Shown: one piece after another, positions 52,373-60,476 of the stretch
Numbering within the stretch: position 1 is the stretch's first letter
Layout: each line of letters starts with the position of its first letter
The notes under the pieces: generated by a model
Told to the model about the DNA's origin: nothing
Seen by the model: the letters and a program-made list of their open reading frames with translations, nothing else
Database searches by the model: none
Position numbers and translations under genes: made by a program
From: Curtobacterium sp. MR_MD2014
GTDB taxonomy: Bacteria; Actinomycetota; Actinomycetes; Actinomycetales; Microbacteriaceae
Length of the DNA: 64,000 nucleotides
Reading direction: 5' to 3'
NCBI RefSeq assembly: GCF_000772085.1
Contig: NZ_CP009755.1
Location: 806,001 to 870,000 of the forward strand

Positions 52373-53251
52373 ATGGATGTCGACCTGCGGCAGCTCCGGG
52401 CGTTCCTCGCCGTCGCCGACGAGCTGCACTTCGGGCGGGCTGCCGAACGGCTGCGCATCGCCCAGCCCGCGCTCTCGCAGCAGATCCGACGGACCGAGCG
52501 TGACCTCGGGGTGGACCTGTTCGTCCGCACCTCGCGCAGCGTCGCGCTCACCGCCGCCGGTCGGGTGCTGCAGGGCCGTGCGCGCTCGCTGCTCGACCAG
52601 GCAGCGCGCGACCTGGACGAGGTCGTGCGGGTCGGACGCGGTGAGGCCGGACGGCTGGACGTCGGGTTCGTCGTCTCGGCGTTGCCCCTCGGTCCGATCG
52701 AGCGCGTGCAGGCCTTCCGGCAGCGGTACCCGCTCGTCCGCGTCGAACTCACCGAGGGCTACTCGTCGACGCTGCTCGCGCGCACCGTCCGCGGCGAGCT
52801 CGACCTGGCGGTCCTGCGCGACCCCGACCCGGACCCCGCCGTGCGGTTCCTGCCGTTCCGCTCCGAGCCCTTCGTCGCGGCGGTCCCGCACGGGCACCGG
52901 CTCGCGGAGCGGGCGTCGATCCGCGGCACCGAACTGGTCGACGATCCGTTCGTGTTCTTCCCGGCGATCGCCGGTGCGGTCGCGACCGAACGCAACCTCG
53001 CGCCCGTGGTCGTCGACGGACGGCGACCCGAGGTCGTGCAGGAGGCCACGACGTGGGCGACCGTGCTCCACCTGGTCGGAGCGGGGCTCGGTGTGACGAT
53101 CGCCCCGGAGAGCGCGACCCTCGCGGCACCCGACACCGTCGTCCTGCTCCCGCTGCAGGACGACCCGCACCGCAGCGAGCTGGTCTGGGCCGTCCGCGTC
53201 GACGACGACCGCGAGATCCTCCGCAACTTCATCGCGGCCACCGAGCCCTGA
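52373..53251 (+). CDS. LysR family transcriptional regulator
   Basis: 292 aa. Helix-turn-helix DLRQLRAFLAVADELHFGRAAERLRIAQPALSQQIRRTERDLGVDLFVRTSRSVALTAAG (1-62) and a type 2 periplasmic-binding-like effector domain (about 90-290). It is divergent from the intact GNAT gene with overlapping promoters, the usual LysR/target arrangement. Confidence 0.93.
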   Translation: MDVDLRQLRAFLAVADELHFGRAAERLRIAQPALSQQIRRTERDLGVDLFVRTSRSVALTAAGRVLQGRARSLLDQAARDLDEVVRVGRGEAGRLDVGFVVSALPLGPIERVQAFRQRYPLVRVELTEGYSSTLLARTVRGELDLAVLRDPDPDPAVRFLPFRSEPFVAAVPHGHRLAERASIRGTELVDDPFVFFPAIAGAVATERNLAPVVVDGRRPEVVQEATTWATVLHLVGAGLGVTIAPESATLAAPDTVVLLPLQDDPHRSELVWAVRVDDDREILRNFIAATEP

Positions 53252-53290
53252 GCTGTGCCCCGCCGCCGGGCCGGGGGTGCAATGCAGCGT

Positions 53291-53353
53291 CGAACCAGGT
53301 CCCCGACGTCGAAGCAGGCGGCGTGGCTGGTTCGACGTCGGGTACGTGGTTCG
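53291..53353. terminator. 23-bp hairpin with two mismatches, convergent gap
   Basis: 53291-53313 (CGAACCAGGTCCCCGACGTC and three more) pairs with 53331-53353, two mismatches, 17-nt loop. It lies between the LysR gene and the convergent 84-aa gene. Its right arm contains GTACGTGGTTCG. Confidence 0.65.
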
Positions 53354-53400
53354 GTCCCCGCCCGCCGCCCGCCGCCCGCCGCGACCACGGGAGCGGTCGC

Positions 53401-53655
53401 TCACCCGAGCGGTAGCACCGGTGCGCGCTGGTCGCTGAGTTCGTCCTCGTGCCACGGCCGCGCACCGCGGAGCGTCAGTCCGAGCTGCACCAGGACGAAC
53501 GCCACGTGCGGCTCGACGTCCGGGTCCCACGGCCCCTCGACCCCGAGGCCGAGCGCGCCGAGCTCGTCGTCCGCCTCGTCGCGGATGCTGAGGCGCCAGC
53601 GCCCGTCGCCCTGTTCCTCGACGACGGCCCACCGCGCGGTGGCGAACCGGCTCAC
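53401..53655 (-). CDS. small hypothetical protein coupled to the FBP gene
   Basis: 84 aa: FATARWAVVEEQGDGRWRLSIRDEADDELGALGLGVEGPWDPDVEPHVAFVLVQLG. It has no recognisable domain. Its ATG overlaps the stop of the upstream FBP-domain gene by 4 bp, so the two are translationally coupled and may act together. Confidence 0.7.
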   Translation of the reverse strand: MSRFATARWAVVEEQGDGRWRLSIRDEADDELGALGLGVEGPWDPDVEPHVAFVLVQLGLTLRGARPWHEDELSDQRAPVLPLG

Positions 53656-54146
53656 GCGGTCTTCGCCACGTCCTCGGTGAAGTTCCGCACGCGCCCGAGC
53701 AGGGCCTCGCCGCGCATCGCGATCGTCGCGGGCGGGTTGAGGTGCGGCGGGGCCGTCCGGATGAGCATCGAGCAGCCCAGGTCCTCGCAGATGTAGGACC
53801 CGATGGTGTTGCCGTTCCGGCCGGACTCACCGGCGCGGGCGGCGGAGAACAGGCGGACCTGCGTCGCCGGCTGCGGGGAGTGGCAGAACGAGCACATCGC
53901 GGCGATGCCCGGGCGGAGCGAACCGCCGGCGGAGCGGACGACGATGCCGACCGGGCGATCGTCGATCCACGACACGATGTAGCCGCGTCGGGCGGCCTGC
54001 GGGTCGCGCCAGCCGAGGAACTCGCGCTCGTCCCACAGCATCTCGTGCAACCCCGGGATGGGGAGCTGCTCGAGCTCGTCCGGGGTGGCGTTCACGAACG
54101 ACGAACGGATGTCTGCTTCGGTCAGTGGCTTCACGGTGCCTGCCAC
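53652..54146 (-). CDS. FBP domain (elongation factor G-binding) zinc-finger protein
   Basis: A 164-aa protein whose C-terminal half is the FBP treble-clef zinc finger: C85 and C88 in CSFCHSP, C120 and C125 in YICEDLGC. The N-terminal half is LTEADIRSSFVNATPDELEQLPIPG. Related FusB proteins bind EF-G and rescue ribosomes from fusidic acid; in actinobacteria the role is untested. The GTG at 54146 is the start; GTG 54134 is possible. Confidence 0.87.
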   Translation of the reverse strand: MAGTVKPLTEADIRSSFVNATPDELEQLPIPGLHEMLWDEREFLGWRDPQAARRGYIVSWIDDRPVGIVVRSAGGSLRPGIAAMCSFCHSPQPATQVRLFSAARAGESGRNGNTIGSYICEDLGCSMLIRTAPPHLNPPATIAMRGEALLGRVRNFTEDVAKTA

Positions 54147-54182
54147 CCTATGCCTCGCCCCCGACAGGCGTGACCGGTGGGC

Positions 54183-54917
54183 TCAGCGCAGCCGGGAGGC
54201 ACGGACCGCCCCGAGCGCGCTCGTCCCGTCCGCCACGAGCACCGCCCGGTGCAGGGCGTCGCGTCCGACGCGTCGGGCCGCCGCGTCGTCGGCGGCGAAC
54301 TCGACGAGGACGCGCGTCGAGCGCGCCATGGCGCGCGCCCCGGGAACCCACGGGACCGCACGCTCGATGGACTCGGCGACCGCGACGGCCACGGCGTGGC
54401 GCTGCGTCAGGTGGGCCCGCTCGTGGGCGACCACGGCCTCCAGTTCGTCGGTCCGCAGCAGGTCGGCGAGCCCGGTGCTCACGAGCACGCCGCCGGACCG
54501 ACCGGGGACCGCGCAGGCGAGCGCGTGGTCTGCCTCGACCAGGGCGACGGTGGTGCCGTCGATCTGTCGGTGCGGAGCGGTGCCCGACCGCATGGCCTGC
54601 CGCACGGCCTCGTGCTCGGCACCGGGACGGACCCGGACCGCGACGACGAACGCCGCCACGCCGAGGAGTGCGACGCCGAGGTTCAGGCCGTGCGTCGGGG
54701 ACTCGGTGAGCCGGAAGGGGTCGAGTGGTCGGTCGGCCGCGACGACGAGGGCGACCCCGACGACGAAGCCGACCACGCCGAGCAGGACCGCGACGGACCA
54801 CGAGACCAGCGCCGTGCGTGGGTGGTCGATCGTCCAGGCGGACCGGGTCAGGACGCGCGGGGCGACCACCACGACGACGAGGGCGAGGGCGATGAGGGCG
54901 ACTCCGACGACGACCAC
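54183..54917 (-). CDS. M56 family (BlaR1-like) membrane metallopeptidase
   Basis: 244 aa. Three N-terminal helices (about 3-20, 37-60 and 78-95), then a zinc protease domain with HERAH (165-169) and a downstream EFAADDAAA helix giving the third ligand. There is no extracellular penicillin-binding sensor domain, so the signal differs from BlaR1. It is encoded 13 bp after the BlaI-like gene and presumably cleaves that repressor. Confidence 0.85.
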   Translation of the reverse strand: MVVVGVALIALALVVVVVAPRVLTRSAWTIDHPRTALVSWSVAVLLGVVGFVVGVALVVAADRPLDPFRLTESPTHGLNLGVALLGVAAFVVAVRVRPGAEHEAVRQAMRSGTAPHRQIDGTTVALVEADHALACAVPGRSGGVLVSTGLADLLRTDELEAVVAHERAHLTQRHAVAVAVAESIERAVPWVPGARAMARSTRVLVEFAADDAAARRVGRDALHRAVLVADGTSALGAVRASRLR

Positions 54918-54930
54918 TGCTCGGTTCCGG

Positions 54931-55320
54931 TCAGGAGCGGGCTCGGGCGTCGAGGGCGCGGCGCAGGACGTCGAGGTCGTCCGAGGCGAGCGATCCGGTG
55001 AACTGGAGCAGCGCGGCCTCACGGTCCGACGCGGCGGCCAGCGCGTTCGACATCAGCGATGCCGTCTGCTGCTCACGGCTGTGCACGGCGCGGAAGGTCA
55101 GCGGGGCCTCGGCGTGCTCCTGCCGCTCGACCTGGCCCTTGCGTCCCAGGCGGTCGAGCACGGTCAGCACCGTGGTGAGCGCCGGACGCGGCTCCGGGAA
55201 GGCGTCCAGCACCTGCCGTGCCGTGCACCCGTCCACGACGCCGCGGTCGGCCGCAGCGCGCAGGGTCTCGAGGACCGCCTGCTCGAGCTGCCCACGGGGG
55301 CGCGATCGCTGTCCTGCCAT
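54931..55320 (-). CDS. BlaI/MecI/CopY family repressor
   Basis: 129 aa. Winged-helix GQLEQAVLETLRAA...TARQVLDAFPEPRPALTTVLTVLDRLGRKGQVERQEH with a C-terminal dimer helix. It pairs with the M56 protease in one operon. TAGAAT on the minus strand (55327-55332) ends 6 nt before ATG 55320 (leaderless). No beta-lactamase gene lies nearby. It is divergent from the glycine riboswitch. Confidence 0.9.
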   Translation of the reverse strand: MAGQRSRPRGQLEQAVLETLRAAADRGVVDGCTARQVLDAFPEPRPALTTVLTVLDRLGRKGQVERQEHAEAPLTFRAVHSREQQTASLMSNALAAASDREAALLQFTGSLASDDLDVLRRALDARARS

Positions 55321-55381
55321 CCCCGCATTCTACGAGACGTCGAAGGGGCGACCACGACACATGCCGGAAACGCGGGGTCGG

Positions 55382-55387
55382 TATGCT
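55382..55387 (+). promoter_or_regulatory. -10 TATGCT of the gcv operon
   Basis: TATGCT lies about 40 nt before the first riboswitch aptamer. Transcription would start near 55394. Confidence 0.45.
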
Positions 55388-55419
55388 CGGGCCTGCACAA
55401 CTCAACACCGGCCGCACAC

Positions 55420-55619
55420 CCGCCGCGGGAGAGCCGAGCGCACGCGCACGGCACCGAAGGAGCAACCTCCCCGTCAATCTCTCAGGTCCCACACCGCAGC
55501 GGACAGGCCACTCTGAAAAGCAGACACGCGTCCCCGCCGGGCCCGCGCGGCGTCTCGCCCACGGTGAAAGCCGCCGGACCTCACGGGCCGCGGTGAAACT
55601 CTCAGGCCCATGACAGAGG
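55420..55619 (+). ncRNA. tandem glycine riboswitch
   Basis: Aptamer 1 shows the conserved CGGGAGAGCC (55426-55435), GCACCGAAGGAGCAACC (55451-55467), AATCTCTCAGGT and GGACAGGCCACTCTGAAAAG (55501-55520). Aptamer 2 has GGTGAAAGCC (55563-55572), then GGTGAAACTCTCAGGCC (55592-55608) and the closing GACAGAGGGGGAG (55612-55624). It lies directly upstream of gcvT, the classic target, and should turn expression on when glycine is high. Boundaries are approximate. Confidence 0.93.
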
Positions 55620-55620
55620 G

Positions 55621-55673
55621 GGAGTTCCCACCCGACGACGGCCGTCGGGTCCTGCCGATGCCAGGAGAACTCC
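55621..55673 (+). promoter_or_regulatory. expression platform of the glycine riboswitch
   Basis: GGAGTTC (55621-55627), overlapping the end of aptamer 2, is complementary to GAACTCC (55667-55673), which lies between the ribosome-binding site AGGAG and the gcvT ATG. Between them, ACCCGACG (55630-55637) and CGTCGGGT (55643-55650) form a hairpin. Pairing GGAGTTC either with the aptamer's closing stem or with GAACTCC would couple glycine binding to start-codon access. This is inference from complementarity. Confidence 0.55.
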
Positions 55674-55676
55674 GTC

Positions 55677-56780
55677 ATGCGTTCCTCCCCACTCGAGTCC
55701 GCGCACGAGGCTGCGGGCGCCACCTTCACCGACTTCGCCGGGTACCGGATGCCCGTGCGGTACTCGTCCGACCTCGCCGAGCACCACGCCGTGCGTCAGG
55801 CCGCGGGCGTCTTCGACCTGTCGCACATGGCAGAGGTCGGCGTCGTCGGCCCCGACGCCGTGCCGTTCCTCGACCACGCGCTCGCCGGGTCCTTCGGCGC
55901 GATGCCGGTCGGTCGCGCGAAGTACTCGCTGCTCCTCGCCGAGGACGGCGGGATCCTCGACGACCTTGTGGTCTACCGCACCGGCGAGGACGTCTTCCTC
56001 GTCGTGGCGAACGCCGCGAACCGCTCCGTCGCGGTCGACGCGCTCGTCGCGCGCTCGGGCGGCCACGACGTCGAGGTCACCGACGACTCGGACACCACCG
56101 CCCTCGTGGCGATCCAGGGTCCGGCCGCCGCAGGGACGCTCGACGCCCTGGTCGTGGCGGACCGCCTGCAGCCGGAGACCCCGCTCGACGAACTCCGGTA
56201 CTACCGCGTGCTGCACGCGCTGTTCGACGGCGCCGAGGTCCTCGTCGCCCGGACCGGCTACACCGGCGAGGACGGCTTCGAGATCTACAGCGACACCGAC
56301 GTCGCGTCGTCGATCTGGGACGCCCTGCTCGAGACCGGCGCCGACCGCGGTGTCGTGCCCGCCGGGCTCGCCGCGCGGGACACCCTGCGGCTCGAGGCCG
56401 GCATGCCGCTCTACGGGCACGAACTGTCGACCGAGGTGCGACCCGCCCAGGCCGGTCTCGGTCGTGTCGTCGCGACCTCGGGCTCGTTCGTGGGGGACGC
56501 CGGCGTGGTGCCCGCCCCCGGTGCCCGCGTGCTCGTCGGCCTCGTGACCGAGGGACGCCGTGCGCCGCGCGCCGGGTACGACGTCGTGCACGACGGGCAG
56601 GTCGTCGGCACCGTCACGTCCGGGGCGCTCTCGCCGACGTTGGGACACCCCGTCGCCATGGCCTTCGTCGATCCGACGGTGGCCGGCGAGGGACAGCTCC
56701 TGCACATCGACGTGCGCGGGACCGCGATCCCCAGCACCGTCACCCCCTTCCCCTTCTACCGCCGCACTCCGAGAGGCTGA
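55677..56780 (+). CDS. gcvT: glycine cleavage system T protein (aminomethyltransferase)
   Basis: A 367-aa tetrahydrofolate-dependent aminomethyltransferase releasing ammonia from the lipoyl-bound intermediate. [35 protein letters not shown], then [16 protein letters not shown] and the [21 protein letters not shown] block with the catalytic Asp. ATG 55677 has AGGAG 9 nt upstream, under riboswitch control. gcvH follows after 4 bp. Confidence 0.96.
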   Translation: MRSSPLESAHEAAGATFTDFAGYRMPVRYSSDLAEHHAVRQAAGVFDLSHMAEVGVVGPDAVPFLDHALAGSFGAMPVGRAKYSLLLAEDGGILDDLVVYRTGEDVFLVVANAANRSVAVDALVARSGGHDVEVTDDSDTTALVAIQGPAAAGTLDALVVADRLQPETPLDELRYYRVLHALFDGAEVLVARTGYTGEDGFEIYSDTDVASSIWDALLETGADRGVVPAGLAARDTLRLEAGMPLYGHELSTEVRPAQAGLGRVVATSGSFVGDAGVVPAPGARVLVGLVTEGRRAPRAGYDVVHDGQVVGTVTSGALSPTLGHPVAMAFVDPTVAGEGQLLHIDVRGTAIPSTVTPFPFYRRTPRG

Positions 56781-56784
56781 TCCC

Positions 56785-57162
56785 GTGACCGACCAGACCG
56801 CACTGCAGTACACCGCCGACCACGAGTGGATCCTCGTCGAGGGCGACACCGTGACCGTCGGCATCACCGACCACGCCGCCGAGCAGCTCGGGGACGTCGT
56901 CTACGTCGAGCTCCCCGCCGTCGGCACCACCACGACCGCCGGCGAGCAGATGGGCGAGATCGAGTCGACCAAGAGCGTCGGCGAGCTCTTCGCCCCGATC
57001 GAGGGCGAGGTCGTCGCGATCAACGACGCCGTGGTCGACGCCCCCGACACCGTCAACCAGGACCCGTTCGGCGCCGGCTGGCTCGTGAAGCTCAAGGTCG
57101 AGGGCACCTCCTTCCCCGAGGACCTGATGGACCACGACGCGTACCGGGCGTCCCTCGCATGA
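56785..57162 (+). CDS. gcvH: glycine cleavage system H protein
   Basis: A 125-aa lipoyl carrier of the glycine cleavage complex. The lipoylated lysine is K63 in [22 protein letters not shown] and [19 protein letters not shown] are typical. Its stop overlaps the gcvP ATG by 4 bp. Confidence 0.96.
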   Translation: MTDQTALQYTADHEWILVEGDTVTVGITDHAAEQLGDVVYVELPAVGTTTTAGEQMGEIESTKSVGELFAPIEGEVVAINDAVVDAPDTVNQDPFGAGWLVKLKVEGTSFPEDLMDHDAYRASLA

Positions 57163-60074
57163 CCGGCGCGCAGCAGAACCTCCAGACGTGCTTCGCCGAC
57201 CGGCACATCGGCACGACGAGCGCCGACCAGCAGGTCATGCTCGACGTGGTCGGGCAGCCGTCCCTCGACGCCCTCGTCCGCGCGGCGATCCCGGAGTCGA
57301 TCCACGCCGCGCCCACCACCGACACGGTCGTCCCCGCGGCCGTCGGTGAGACCGAGGCGCTCGCCGAGCTCCGCGCGAAGGCCGGGCGGAACACCGTCCG
57401 TCGCGCCATGATCGGCCTCGGCTACCACGGCACCCACACGCCCGCGGTGATCCAGCGGAACGTGCTCGAGAACCCGAGCTGGTACACGGCGTACACGCCC
57501 TACCAGCCGGAGATCTCGCAGGGCCGACTCGAGGCGCTCATCAACTTCCAGACGATGGTGTCCGACCTGACCGGCATGGCCACCGCCGGCGCGTCGATGC
57601 TCGACGAGGGCACGGCCGTGGTCGAGGGCATGCTCCTGGCCCGTCGTGCGTCGAAGGTGAAGGGCGACGCGTTCCTGGTGGACGCCGACCTGCTGCCGCA
57701 GACCCGCGCGCTGCTCGACCACCGTGCCGACGCGGTCGGGATCGCCCTGCGCGAGTTCGACGCGGCGACCGGGCCCAGCGACGACGACCTGGACGGCGCC
57801 TTCGGCGTGATCGTGCAGTACCCCGGTGCCTCCGGGCGCGTGGTCGACCCCTCGACGACCATCGAGCGCGTGCACGCCGGTGGCGGCATCGCCGTGGTCG
57901 CGGCCGACCTGCTCGCGATGACGCTCCTGGCGAGCCCGGGCGACCTGGGTGCCGACGTCGCCGTGGGCACGAGCCAGCGCTTCGGCGTCCCGCTCGGCTT
58001 CGGCGGCCCGCACGCCGGGTACCTCGCGGTCCGTGCCGGTCTGGAGCGGCAGCTGCCCGGCCGGCTCGTCGGCGTCTCCTTCGACGCCGACGGACAGATG
58101 GCCTACCGGCTGAGCCTGCAGACGCGTGAGCAGCACATCCGTCGCGAGAAGGCCACGAGCAACATCTGCACCGCGCAGGTCCTGCTCGCCGTGATGGCCT
58201 CGATGTACGCGGTCTACCACGGCCCCGAGGGGCTGCGCTTCATCGCGGACCGCGTGGCCCGGACGACCTCGGCGCTCGCCGACGTCGCCCGTGCGGCGGG
58301 GCTCGAGGTCGTGCACGAGCACTGGTTCGACACCCTGACCCTGCGGGCTCCCGGGCGCGCGGCAGCGATCGTCGACGCCGCGCGCGACGCCGACCGCCTG
58401 CTCCACCTGATCGACGCCGACACCCTCCAGCTGTCGGTGGACGAGACGACCACACCCGAGGACGTGACGGCGCTCGCCGACGTGTTCGGGGCGGTGGACG
58501 TGACCGTCCCGTCGACCGAGGGCGCCGTGCGCGACGCGGCCACGGGCCTCCCGTCCGACCTGCTGCGCAGCAGCGAGTACCTGACGCACCCCGTGTTCAG
58601 CGCGCACCGCAGTGAGACCCGCATGATGCGGTACCTCAAGCACCTGGCCGACAAGGACTACGCGCTCGACCGCGGCATGATCCCGCTCGGCAGCTGCACC
58701 ATGAAGCTCAACGCGGCGACCGAGATGGCGGCGGTCACCTGGCCCGAGTTCGCGAACATGCACCCGTTCGCCCCGCGCGAGGACGTCGAGGGGTACCTCG
58801 ACATGATCGGCGACCTGGAGACCTGGCTGGCCGAGGTCACCGGGTACGACACGGTCTCGTTGCAGCCGAACGCCGGCAGCCAGGGCGAGCTCGCGGGGCT
58901 GCTCGCGATCCGGGGCTACCACCGGTCCCGCGGTGACGTCGACCGCACGGTGTGCCTCATCCCGTCGAGCGCCCACGGCACGAACGCCGCGTCCGCCGTC
59001 CTCGCCGGCATGAAGGTCGTCGTCGTGGCCTGCGACGAGGACGGCAACGTCGACCTCGCCGACCTCCGTGCCAAGACCGCGCAGCACGCCGACACCCTCG
59101 CCGCGCTGATGATCACCTACCCCTCGACGCACGGCGTGTACGAGCACGACGTCCGCGAGGTCTGCGACGCCGTGCACGAGGCCGGTGGCCAGGTGTACGT
59201 CGACGGTGCCAACCTCAACGCACTGCTCGGGCACGCCCGGTTCGGCGACTTCGGCGGCGACGTCTCGCACCTCAACCTGCACAAGACGTTCTGCATCCCG
59301 CACGGCGGCGGCGGCCCCGGCGTCGGCCCGGTCGCGGCGAAGGCGCACCTCGCGCCCTTCCTGCCGGCGCACGCCTTCGCCCAGGACCCGGACCGGCGAC
59401 CCGGATCGACCTCGGACGGGCGACTCGCCCACGCCGGTGGGCCGGTCTCCGCAGCGCCCTACGGCAGCCCGAGCATCCTGCCGATCACCTGGACCTACGT
59501 CCGGATGATGGGACTCGAGGGCCTCACCCGGGCGACCGAGGCCGCGGTCCTCGGTGCGAACTACATCGCCGCGCGGCTCCGTGACGCGTTCCCCGTGCTC
59601 TACACGGGGGAGTCGGGGCTCGTCGCCCACGAGTGCATCCTCGACCTGCGCCCCCTGCGCGAGTCGTCCGGCATCACGGTCGACGACGTCGCGAAGCGCC
59701 TGGTGGACTACGGCTTCCACGCCCCGACGATGTCGTTCCCGGTCGCCGGGACGCTCATGGTCGAACCGACCGAGAGCGAGGACCTCGCCGAGCTCGACCG
59801 CTTCGTCGACGCGATGCTGGCCATCCGTGCCGAAGCGGCAGCCGTCGAGCGGGGGGAGTGGCCGGCGGACGACAACCCGCTCGTGCACGCCCCGCACACC
59901 GCGGCGTCCGCGATCTCGGGGGAGTGGACGCACCCGTACACGCGGGAGCAGGCCGTCTACCCCGTGCCCGGGATCAGTGCGCGGAAGTACTGGCCACCGG
60001 TCCGCCGGATCGACCAGGCGTACGGCGACCGGAACCTGGTCTGCGCGTGCCCGCCGATCGAGGCGTTCGCCTGA
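57159..60074 (+). CDS. gcvP: glycine dehydrogenase (decarboxylating), P protein
   Basis: 971 aa, the fused homodimer-type P protein. The N-terminal half begins [21 protein letters not shown]; the C-terminal half holds the PLP lysine K709 in [19 protein letters not shown]. It decarboxylates glycine and loads the aminomethyl group onto GcvH. Length and motifs are intact. A 16-bp hairpin follows. Confidence 0.96.
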   Translation: MTGAQQNLQTCFADRHIGTTSADQQVMLDVVGQPSLDALVRAAIPESIHAAPTTDTVVPAAVGETEALAELRAKAGRNTVRRAMIGLGYHGTHTPAVIQRNVLENPSWYTAYTPYQPEISQGRLEALINFQTMVSDLTGMATAGASMLDEGTAVVEGMLLARRASKVKGDAFLVDADLLPQTRALLDHRADAVGIALREFDAATGPSDDDLDGAFGVIVQYPGASGRVVDPSTTIERVHAGGGIAVVAADLLAMTLLASPGDLGADVAVGTSQRFGVPLGFGGPHAGYLAVRAGLERQLPGRLVGVSFDADGQMAYRLSLQTREQHIRREKATSNICTAQVLLAVMASMYAVYHGPEGLRFIADRVARTTSALADVARAAGLEVVHEHWFDTLTLRAPGRAAAIVDAARDADRLLHLIDADTLQLSVDETTTPEDVTALADVFGAVDVTVPSTEGAVRDAATGLPSDLLRSSEYLTHPVFSAHRSETRMMRYLKHLADKDYALDRGMIPLGSCTMKLNAATEMAAVTWPEFANMHPFAPREDVEGYLDMIGDLETWLAEVTGYDTVSLQPNAGSQGELAGLLAIRGYHRSRGDVDRTVCLIPSSAHGTNAASAVLAGMKVVVVACDEDGNVDLADLRAKTAQHADTLAALMITYPSTHGVYEHDVREVCDAVHEAGGQVYVDGANLNALLGHARFGDFGGDVSHLNLHKTFCIPHGGGGPGVGPVAAKAHLAPFLPAHAFAQDPDRRPGSTSDGRLAHAGGPVSAAPYGSPSILPITWTYVRMMGLEGLTRATEAAVLGANYIAARLRDAFPVLYTGESGLVAHECILDLRPLRESSGITVDDVAKRLVDYGFHAPTMSFPVAGTLMVEPTESEDLAELDRFVDAMLAIRAEAAAVERGEWPADDNPLVHAPHTAASAISGEWTHPYTREQAVYPVPGISARKYWPPVRRIDQAYGDRNLVCACPPIEAFA

Positions 60075-60126
60075 TCAGGCCCGCCGCCCGTGTCACACGG
60101 CGGCGGTCCCACCCCTGAGCGCGTAG

Positions 60127-60162
60127 CGTGTGCCCTGTCCGGAGATCCGGGCAGGGCACACG
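60127..60162. terminator. hairpin after the gcv operon
   Basis: CGTGTGCCCTG (60127-60137) pairs with CAGGGCACACG (60152-60162). A T-G pair and CCGG/CCGG continue the stem to 16 bp with loop AGAT. It lies 53 bp after the gcvP stop and has no U-tract. Confidence 0.75.
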
Positions 60163-60261
60163 TGCGCCAGGGGGTGTGCGCCGACGGTTCCGGACCGCGG
60201 GATGTCGGAGCGCTCCACCTCCGTCCGAGGGCTGCTCGGCTAGCCCATCGCTGTGCGCTCG

Positions 60262-60349
60262 TGCAACAACTTCGTTGCAGAAGCAACAAACCCGCTCGCG
60301 CCTCGTCAGGGCGACCGAATCTTGCATCCTCCCGCAACGATCCTGCAAC
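60262..60349. promoter_or_regulatory. GCAAC operator array upstream of the peptide transporter
   Basis: The half-site (T)GCAAC occurs repeatedly in a locally AT-richer stretch: TGCAAC 60262-60267, GTTGCA 60274-60279, GCAAC 60283-60287, TTGCA 60322-60326, GCAAC 60334-60338, TGCAAC 60344-60349. Two perfect inverted pairs overlap: TGCAAC-N6-GTTGCA and GTTGC-AGAA-GCAAC. This looks like multiple sites for one dimeric regulator, not encoded nearby. Confidence 0.6.
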
Positions 60350-60383
60350 TTGGTTTCCGGTTTGTAACCGATGGCCGCAGGGT

Positions 60384-60413
60384 TTGGTCGGCGGTCCGAG
60401 CACTGCCTACAGT
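60384..60413 (+). promoter_or_regulatory. promoter of the peptide-binding protein gene
   Basis: TTGGTC (60384-60389) and TACAGT (60408-60413) are 18 bp apart. Transcription would start near 60420 with a ~57-nt leader containing AGGAGGAA. Confidence 0.5.
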
Positions 60414-60476
60414 GCAAGGACAAACGCGCCCGGCAGCACCTCTGTGCCTGGCGCGTCCCATGCACCAGGAGGAACC

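Noticed and set aside
56901..59933. 1010-codon open frame on the minus strand
   Set aside because: Antisense shadow of gcvH and gcvP with no domain and the wrong composition.
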